Source: a bacterium (GTDB lineage: Bacteria; Hinthialibacterota; Hinthialibacteria; OLB16). Taken from it: a DNA stretch of 64,000 nt. Position numbers and translations under genes: made by a program. Each line of letters starts with the position of its first letter. The stretch's first letter is position 1. The DNA is taken from the NCBI GenBank assembly GCA_022072055.1, contig JAJVIK010000011.1:1-64000 (forward strand), in the 5' to 3' direction. The notes under the pieces are model-generated. The model saw nothing but the letters and a program-made list of their open reading frames with translations. It did no database searches and was not told where the DNA came from. Below, one piece after another: positions 59,879 through 64,000 of this stretch.

Positions 59879-62800
59879 TCAGTCCACGAAGAGAAGCTCG
59901 TTGGTCATCAGGAGAACTTGGGCATATTGTCCCCACGGATCAAGCGGCTGTGGAAGGGGCGGTGGGGGTCCGGCGAAATCCAGACGAGAAAGCCATTCGG
60001 CCCTCTTTGCCTGATCCTCGCCGGGCCCGATCAGCCAGATCCTTGGATGCCAGTCAAAGCTGTCGTAAGCGTCGCCGGCGCCTGGAGCGACAATCAGATC
60101 GAGCGTGTCCCCCCGGCGGACATACGTGCTGGTGACCTCGGTGACCACCTCGCAATTCCGCGCTGATCCGGACCAAAGAATCCCCTCCCGGCTCGATACC
60201 AGCGCGGCAGAGACCCCATCCCCCTCAGCGCCTTTGTGGATCAGATGCCCCTCAAAGGAAACTTGCCCCTCCACGGGGGAGATCCAGCGGCGGATGACCG
60301 AGTGATCGGAGTCCCTGCCGGGATGTCCGCCAAGCGCGTTCAATTGGATCCAGCCGAGCTCGGGATCGGGATACTTCGGCCCCACACGCCAACTGTCGTT
60401 CTCGAAATGGCCAAGCTCGGTGAAAGTGAAGGTCCTTTGGAGGGTCTTGTCCAAGCGACCATATCCATACCTCCAAGGGGAGCGCTCCCGGGGAGGGGGC
60501 GGCCCGGACAGACTTGGGTTTGAAAGAAACCGGGACGCAAGGTCCGTCTCTTCCGGCGTGGGCTCACGCTGAAAGAGGATGTGGTGTAACCGGCGGACGC
60601 GCTCTTCCGCGCGTGTTGTGGAAGCGACTTCCGGACGAGCGATCAGGGCGCGGGCCTGCTCAATGGCGAAGGGGCTGTTCAAGAAGAACAGGGCCTGCTG
60701 TGGGACCGTGGTCCGGAATCGGGCGGGACTGTGCGCGTCCGGGTTTGCGAAGTCGAAGTTTCGCAGGACTCCAGGTTGGTTCTGGCGGTCCACCAGGCTA
60801 TAGACCGTGCGCCGAGCGGTGAAGGGCGGATCGGTGATCTGAACAGATGGTCCGCCCATGGTCAAGTCCAGCTTCCCCGAGGCCGCGAGGAGACTGTCGC
60901 GCATGGCCTCGAAATCCAACCGGCGGCGATTCTGCCGCCATAGAAGCCGATTCTCCGGATCGAGCGCCTCGGCCTCGGGTCGTTTGGCGCTGGATTGCAT
61001 GTAGGCGCTCGACAGCAGGATGGAACGGTGTAGCTTCTTGATCGACCAGCCTTCCTCGACAAACCGCGCGGCCAGATGATCGAGAAGCTCCGGATGGCTG
61101 GGCGGGTCGCCGCGCAGTCCGAAGTCGCTGGTCGTGGACACCAAAGGGCGTCCGAAATGGTGCATCCACACCCGGTTCACCAGCACGCGCGCGGTGAGAG
61201 GGTTGGTCGGGGAGGCGATCGCGCGGGCGAGTTCCAGACGCCCGCTGCCTTGACGGAATGAGGGGGGCGGGTCGTTCGCGGAAAGGACCGCGAGGAATCG
61301 CCGGGGAACCGACTCCCCCTTGTTGGCGGGATTCCCCCGCAGAAAGACATACGGCTCGAAGGGGGTGGGAGAATCGAGCAGGACCATCGCTCGGTCGGGT
61401 CTTCCGGGGTGCGTGGCTTCCACCCGAAGCACCGCGTTGCGCAGGTTATTGAGTTTGCCCCGCGTGGCCCCGTCAATCAGGCTCTCGACATCCTCCTTGG
61501 GGAGATTCGCCGGGCTGTCCGCTCCGTAGAGGGCTTGGCGGATGGATTCCGCGTTCGGTTCCGCGAGCCCCTTCGGCAAGACCGCGCTCGAATCCCGCGC
61601 CGCGATTTGGGAATGAGACGCGAGAAGATCCGACCACTCGCGATCCACGGCGGCGAATGCGGCGGCGTAACGATTCGCCACCTCCCCAATGGTCCAGGTG
61701 GCCTCCGCGGTGAAGGCCGACGCGATTCGAGGGTTCAGCGGATGCTCGGGGTCGGCGCTTGCGGCGAACCGGGCCGCGAGCTCCCGGCCCTTCGATGCAA
61801 TCTCCTCCGGGGCCAACGCGGCGAAGGCGAGCCAAGGGGCGAAGATCGGGTCGTTCGCGGTCCTTTCCTTAAGGAAGCCCCTCCACCGCGAAAGGAACAG
61901 ACCGTGCAACCCTTTTTCCCTTGCCGCGCGCTGGAAGGGGTCATCCGCGGTGACATCTCGGACCTCGTACGAGGTGAAGAGGTAATCGCCGACCTTTTCG
62001 CGCGCGTGCTTGAGGAAGGAAACATGGAGGCTTTCGCGGAAGATGTCCTCTTCCTTCTCAACTCGTTCGAGTTCCGCGAGGTAAGCCTGGTAAGTCTCGC
62101 TGGTTGGGTCCGGTTCCTGGAGGAGTGGGAGTTCCTCCGGCTCGGTGCAACTTCGAAACACTCCATAGAGGGAGTAGTAATCCGCCGAGGGGACCGGATC
62201 GTACTTGTGGTCATGGCATCGGGCGCAGGAAACCGTGAGTCCGAGAAGGCCCCTTGTGACCACATCGATGCGGTCGTCAATGATATCGTCGAGCTTCCCG
62301 CGACGGCCCAGGGTGAGAAAGCCAAGAGCGGCCAGGGGGCGTTTGTCCGGGCCCGGGTCGAGCAGATCGGCGGCGAGTTGTTCGAGGAGGAAGCGGTCAT
62401 ACGGCAGGTCTTCGTTGAACGCGCGAATCACATAGTCGCGGTAAGTGTGAGGGAACGGATAGAACGGGTCGCGCGCCGCGACATAGCCGGTGGTGTCGGA
62501 GTAGCGGGCCAGATCGAGCCAATATCGCGCCCAGCGCTCCCCGTATCGCGGCGAGGCCAGGAGCCTGTCCACCACCTTTTCGTATGCGTCCGGCGAGGGG
62601 TCCGCGACAAACCCCTGCACCTCCGCGAAGGTCGGGGGAAGTCCAATGAGATCGTAGGTCACCCGACGCAGTAACCCGGCGCGGTCCGACGGTGGAGAAG
62701 GGTCGATCCCATGCTCCTCCATCTTGGCGAGGATGAAACGGTCGATGGGAGATCGGATCCAGGGTTCATTGCGGACCTTGGGAAGGGCCGGTTTAACCAC

Positions 62801-63493
62801 CGGTCGAAAAGCCCAGTGGGTTTCTCGGGCGTGCGCGAGGCGCTCCGTGTTGGAAAGCGGAGCGAGTATCGGGGAATCTTCCGGCCTGTCGGCGCCGCGC
62901 TCCACCCACTCGACCAGCGCCTGAAAGACCCCCTCCGGGAGCTTCCCTTGGGGCGGCATGCGAACCTCCCCGTCGTGGCGAGTCACCCGGATGAGTTTAC
63001 TCCCCTCCGGATTCCCAGGCGCGACCAGCGGTTCTTTTCCCGCAAGGCCGAAAAGCGCCTCGCGTGTATCCAGTCGAACGCCCGATTTCTGTTCGGTGGG
63101 GCCATGGCAGGAAAAGCAGTTGTCGGCCAAGGCGGGGCGGACATGCTTCTCGAAAAACTCCACATCCTCGGGGTCCGCGGAGACCGGAGATGCGCGCGCG
63201 GCCTGTCGCTCCCGGGCTCCATGCTCGAGGACGCGAAGCGCGGACTCGAGCGAATCAATCCGCTCTTGAGCCGCCTCGGCCTCTTGGTTGGATCGCTCGA
63301 TCGCCTCGCGGAGGGTCTCCGCCAAGAGTCTTGGAGCCGTGGAAGAGGCCTGGAAGGCTTCGATGGCTTCGACCAGCCTCTCCACATCCGACATCAAAGA
63401 CCCGTGCCCCGGCGCGGGTTCGGCGCTGGCCGCCCCCGCGATGAGGGATAGACTGAGCAGAGCGCCAAGGATGTAAGAGGGCGTGCCCGACAT
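59879..63493 (-). CDS. Planctomycete cytochrome (PSCyt1)-DUF1549-DUF1553 protein
   Basis: 1204 residues from ATG 63493, chosen because a signal peptide begins there (I-L-G-A-L-L-S-L-S-L-I-A-G-A-A-S-A). A short coiled coil (40-95) leads to a planctomycete-type haem site C-F-S-C-H-G near 124. DUF1549 follows (D-R-A-G-L-L-R-R-V-T-Y-D-L-I-G-L-P) with a second C-A-R-C-H near 422, then DUF1553 from about 770 (N-P-L-T-A-R-V-L-V-N-R-V-W). The last 200 residues form an extra beta-rich domain after a R-S-P-W-R-Y-G-Y-G junction. The protein is exported; role unknown, probably in polysaccharide use. Confidence 0.92.
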   Translation of the reverse strand: MSGTPSYILGALLSLSLIAGAASAEPAPGHGSLMSDVERLVEAIEAFQASSTAPRLLAETLREAIERSNQEAEAAQERIDSLESALRVLEHGARERQAARASPVSADPEDVEFFEKHVRPALADNCFSCHGPTEQKSGVRLDTREALFGLAGKEPLVAPGNPEGSKLIRVTRHDGEVRMPPQGKLPEGVFQALVEWVERGADRPEDSPILAPLSNTERLAHARETHWAFRPVVKPALPKVRNEPWIRSPIDRFILAKMEEHGIDPSPPSDRAGLLRRVTYDLIGLPPTFAEVQGFVADPSPDAYEKVVDRLLASPRYGERWARYWLDLARYSDTTGYVAARDPFYPFPHTYRDYVIRAFNEDLPYDRFLLEQLAADLLDPGPDKRPLAALGFLTLGRRGKLDDIIDDRIDVVTRGLLGLTVSCARCHDHKYDPVPSADYYSLYGVFRSCTEPEELPLLQEPDPTSETYQAYLAELERVEKEEDIFRESLHVSFLKHAREKVGDYLFTSYEVRDVTADDPFQRAAREKGLHGLFLSRWRGFLKERTANDPIFAPWLAFAALAPEEIASKGRELAARFAASADPEHPLNPRIASAFTAEATWTIGEVANRYAAAFAAVDREWSDLLASHSQIAARDSSAVLPKGLAEPNAESIRQALYGADSPANLPKEDVESLIDGATRGKLNNLRNAVLRVEATHPGRPDRAMVLLDSPTPFEPYVFLRGNPANKGESVPRRFLAVLSANDPPPSFRQGSGRLELARAIASPTNPLTARVLVNRVWMHHFGRPLVSTTSDFGLRGDPPSHPELLDHLAARFVEEGWSIKKLHRSILLSSAYMQSSAKRPEAEALDPENRLLWRQNRRRLDFEAMRDSLLAASGKLDLTMGGPSVQITDPPFTARRTVYSLVDRQNQPGVLRNFDFANPDAHSPARFRTTVPQQALFFLNSPFAIEQARALIARPEVASTTRAEERVRRLHHILFQREPTPEETDLASRFLSNPSLSGPPPPRERSPWRYGYGRLDKTLQRTFTFTELGHFENDSWRVGPKYPDPELGWIQLNALGGHPGRDSDHSVIRRWISPVEGQVSFEGHLIHKGAEGDGVSAALVSSREGILWSGSARNCEVVTEVTSTYVRRGDTLDLIVAPGAGDAYDSFDWHPRIWLIGPGEDQAKRAEWLSRLDFAGPPPPLPQPLDPWGQYAQVLLMTNELLFVD

Positions 63494-63658
63494 GGCCGTT
63501 AGCTTAAGGGATATTTGCGGGTGCGGGCAAGCTTCCCAGCGAGGGGAAAAAAGCGGCAACGCGGGCGGCGGCGCGCGAGCGACCTCTGGACAACCCTCGC
63601 TTCACGGCGATAGTCTCCCTGGCGCGCGCGGCGAGGGGACGCACGGGCATGGGCTGAG

Positions 63659-64000
63659 ATGACTTTTTCCGGTTTGATCTACAAACTTCCGCTTGTCAAA
63701 GACACGCCCAAGGACCCGCCGTGCCATGTCTGTCCGGCGATCTGTTGCAGCTACTTCTCGCTTGAGATCGACACGCCTAAGAGCAAGCATGATTTCGAGA
63801 ACCTTCGCTGGTACCTGATGCATGAAAAGGTCCATGTTTTTCTGGACTCGGGGAAATGGTACCTCCAGGTCTGGAGCCGGTGCGTCAACCTGCAGCCCGA
63901 CAACCGCTGCGGAATCTATGAGACACGTCCGCAAATCTGCCGTGAATATGGGTACGGCGAAGATCACGAGGTGAACTGCCACGCTACCGCCGAAAAAAAC
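63659..64000 (+). CDS. YkgJ-family cysteine-cluster protein (partial, runs off right edge)
   Basis: The ATG at 63659 opens a frame of 114 codons still open at the window end. Cysteines occur in C-H-V-C-P-A-I-C-C near residue 22 and in R-C-V-N, R-C-G-I-Y-E-x-R-P-Q-I-C-R-E-Y further on. The C-G-I-Y-E-x-R-P-x-x-C motif is that of YkgJ-type putative Zn/Fe-chelating proteins. It is divergent from the DUF1549/1553 gene; the 165 bases between hold no evident gene. Function unknown. Confidence 0.85.
   Translation, partial: MTFSGLIYKLPLVKDTPKDPPCHVCPAICCSYFSLEIDTPKSKHDFENLRWYLMHEKVHVFLDSGKWYLQVWSRCVNLQPDNRCGIYETRPQICREYGYGEDHEVNCHATAEKN

Noticed and set aside
61409-62674. Plus-strand open frame of 421 codons opposite the DUF1549/1553 gene
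   Set aside because: Antisense shadow; the minus-strand protein has clear family motifs through the same bases.

Overview
The window is a dense, GC-rich bacterial chromosome segment carrying about 50 genes on both strands, many joined by 1-29 base stop/start overlaps. Several families point to the Planctomycetota/PVC group or a neighbouring phylum such as Sumerlaeota or Hydrogenedentota: a PVC-type dehydrogenase with a CxxCH haem site, a DUF1501 Tat protein, a DUF1549/DUF1553 protein with a planctomycete cytochrome motif, a CehA/McbA-type metallohydrolase and a Tat-exported Gfo/Idh/MocA oxidoreductase. This placement is inference; the window has no rRNA gene and I saw no tRNA. The left end cuts a sugar ABC permease and the right end cuts a YkgJ-type cysteine-cluster gene.

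Layout. 0-14 kb is an envelope region: two membrane glycosyltransferase-like proteins, a secreted phosphodiesterase-like protein, another polytopic glycosyltransferase-like protein, a PlsC acyltransferase, a large AsmA/TamB-like protein split by a -1 shift at an A10 tract, the transglycosylase MtgA and two GT4 glycosyltransferases. 14-27 kb is metabolic and secretory: the PVC haem protein, a CMP-sugar synthase/PseG-like fusion, citrate or methylcitrate synthase, a DUF1223-MsrB fusion, a glycosidase-like exoprotein, methylisocitrate lyase (PrpB), a sugar-binding protein and a sialidase-like protein. At 26.7-28.6 kb a lower-GC beta-helix/dockerin-like gene lies between copies of short repeats. 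At 28.6-31.6 kb a GT4 enzyme is coupled to a NodU/CmcH-type carbamoyltransferase. At 31.6-33.7 kb an ABC-2 exporter subunit overlaps a chimaeric HigB-HigA remnant.

The most notable system is at 36.9-47.0 kb. It is an eight-gene operon for an energy-converting-hydrogenase-related (Ehr) complex: two HyfB-like proton pumps, HyfC-, HyfE-, HyfF- and HyfG-like subunits, and a fused ferredoxin/NuoB-like subunit. The large subunit lacks the cysteine pairs that bind the NiFe centre. A DNA-binding protein carrying a PTS IIA (PtsN-like) domain is encoded between the two hyfB paralogues. The redox partner of this complex cannot be told from the sequence.

47.0-52.2 kb is the conserved ylxM-ffh-rpsP-khpA-rimM-trmD-RNA methyltransferase-rplS block, with a strong candidate promoter overlapping the end of the Ehr operon. 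52.2-64 kb carries a CehA-like metallohydrolase, mutS2, a PIN-toxin/antitoxin-like pair coupled to the DUF1501 gene, a nitrilase-family amidase, the DUF1549/DUF1553 protein and the YkgJ-like gene.
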